Shown here: positions 5,671-5,714 of the stretch, one piece after another
How the letters are laid out: each line of letters begins with the position of its first letter
How positions within the stretch are numbered: the stretch's first letter is position 1
Origin: an archaeon
GTDB lineage: Archaea > Methanobacteriota > Methanobacteria > Methanobacteriales > Methanobacteriaceae
Direction: 5' to 3'
NCBI GenBank assembly: GCA_024409145.1
Contig: JAKSUF010000097.1
Span: forward strand, 1 to 5,714
Length of the DNA stretch: 5,714 bases
Notes under the pieces: model-generated
Told to the model about the DNA's origin: nothing
What the model saw: the letters and a program-made list of their open reading frames with translations, nothing else
Databases searched by the model: none
Position numbers and translations under genes: made by a program

Positions 5671-5714
5671 TACAAAATAAACTTTAAATCCAAATCTATT
5701 TTTAACAAAATAAA
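5656..5714. repeat. ACAAAATAAA repeated three times after pheT
   Basis: The ten-base word starts at 5656, 5672 and 5705. The first two copies, preceded by T, extend to eleven bases and lie 16 bases apart. On the minus strand each copy reads TTTATTTTGT, T-rich tails that could serve termination of a leftward gene off the right edge. No coding sequence is credible in 5629-5714. The repeat may be low-complexity coincidence. Confidence 0.4.

Noticed and set aside
5448..5708. 86-codon minus-strand frame over the 3' end of pheT
   Set aside because: It begins or ends in low-complexity spacer and otherwise mirrors PheT; no ribosome binding site.
1..5714. Search for tRNA genes, CRISPR arrays, transposase genes or attachment sites
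   Set aside because: No GC-rich cloverleaf-like block, no regularly spaced long repeats, and no transposase or integrase motifs are visible in any frame.

Overview
The window fits a very AT-rich methanogenic archaeon, most likely order Methanobacteriales (Methanobrevibacter or Methanosphaera type). Three things support this: archaeal-type ValRS and a short archaeal-type PheRS beta chain, strong GGAGAT/GGTGAT ribosome binding sites just before the starts, and spacers that are almost pure A/T (10 G/C in the 120 bases 3241-3360). The genus assignment is inference; the archaeal assignment is firm.

Layout. Bases 1-281 are a gene-free AT-rich spacer holding three inverted repeats and a short phased tandem repeat. 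Valyl-tRNA synthetase (valS) lies on the minus strand at 282-3053. It begins with TTG, and its stop codon forms the loop of a terminator-like hairpin. Bases 3054-3403 are a divergent promoter region between valS and a rightward gene. That gene (3404-3763) encodes a 119-residue membrane protein of unknown function, rich in histidine and acidic residues. A perfect inverted repeat, ATACGGT-AATA-ACCGTAT, sits directly before its ribosome binding site. Bases 3764-3975 separate it from pheT (3976-5628, phenylalanyl-tRNA synthetase beta subunit). This spacer has no T-run longer than three on the plus strand and carries two exact copies of CTATGAACATAG. After pheT, a T8/A8 inverted repeat looks like a terminator that could work on both strands.

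How the genes work together. ValS and PheT both charge tRNAs, and both carry editing domains against near-cognate amino acids. PheT needs the alpha subunit PheS, which is not in this window. The membrane protein has no evident link to translation. It may share a transcript with pheT, because no terminator is visible between them.

I found no RNA genes, mobile elements, CRISPR arrays or complete new multi-gene system. The most interesting items are the membrane protein with its upstream palindrome, the repeated box before pheT, and the stop-codon hairpin of valS.
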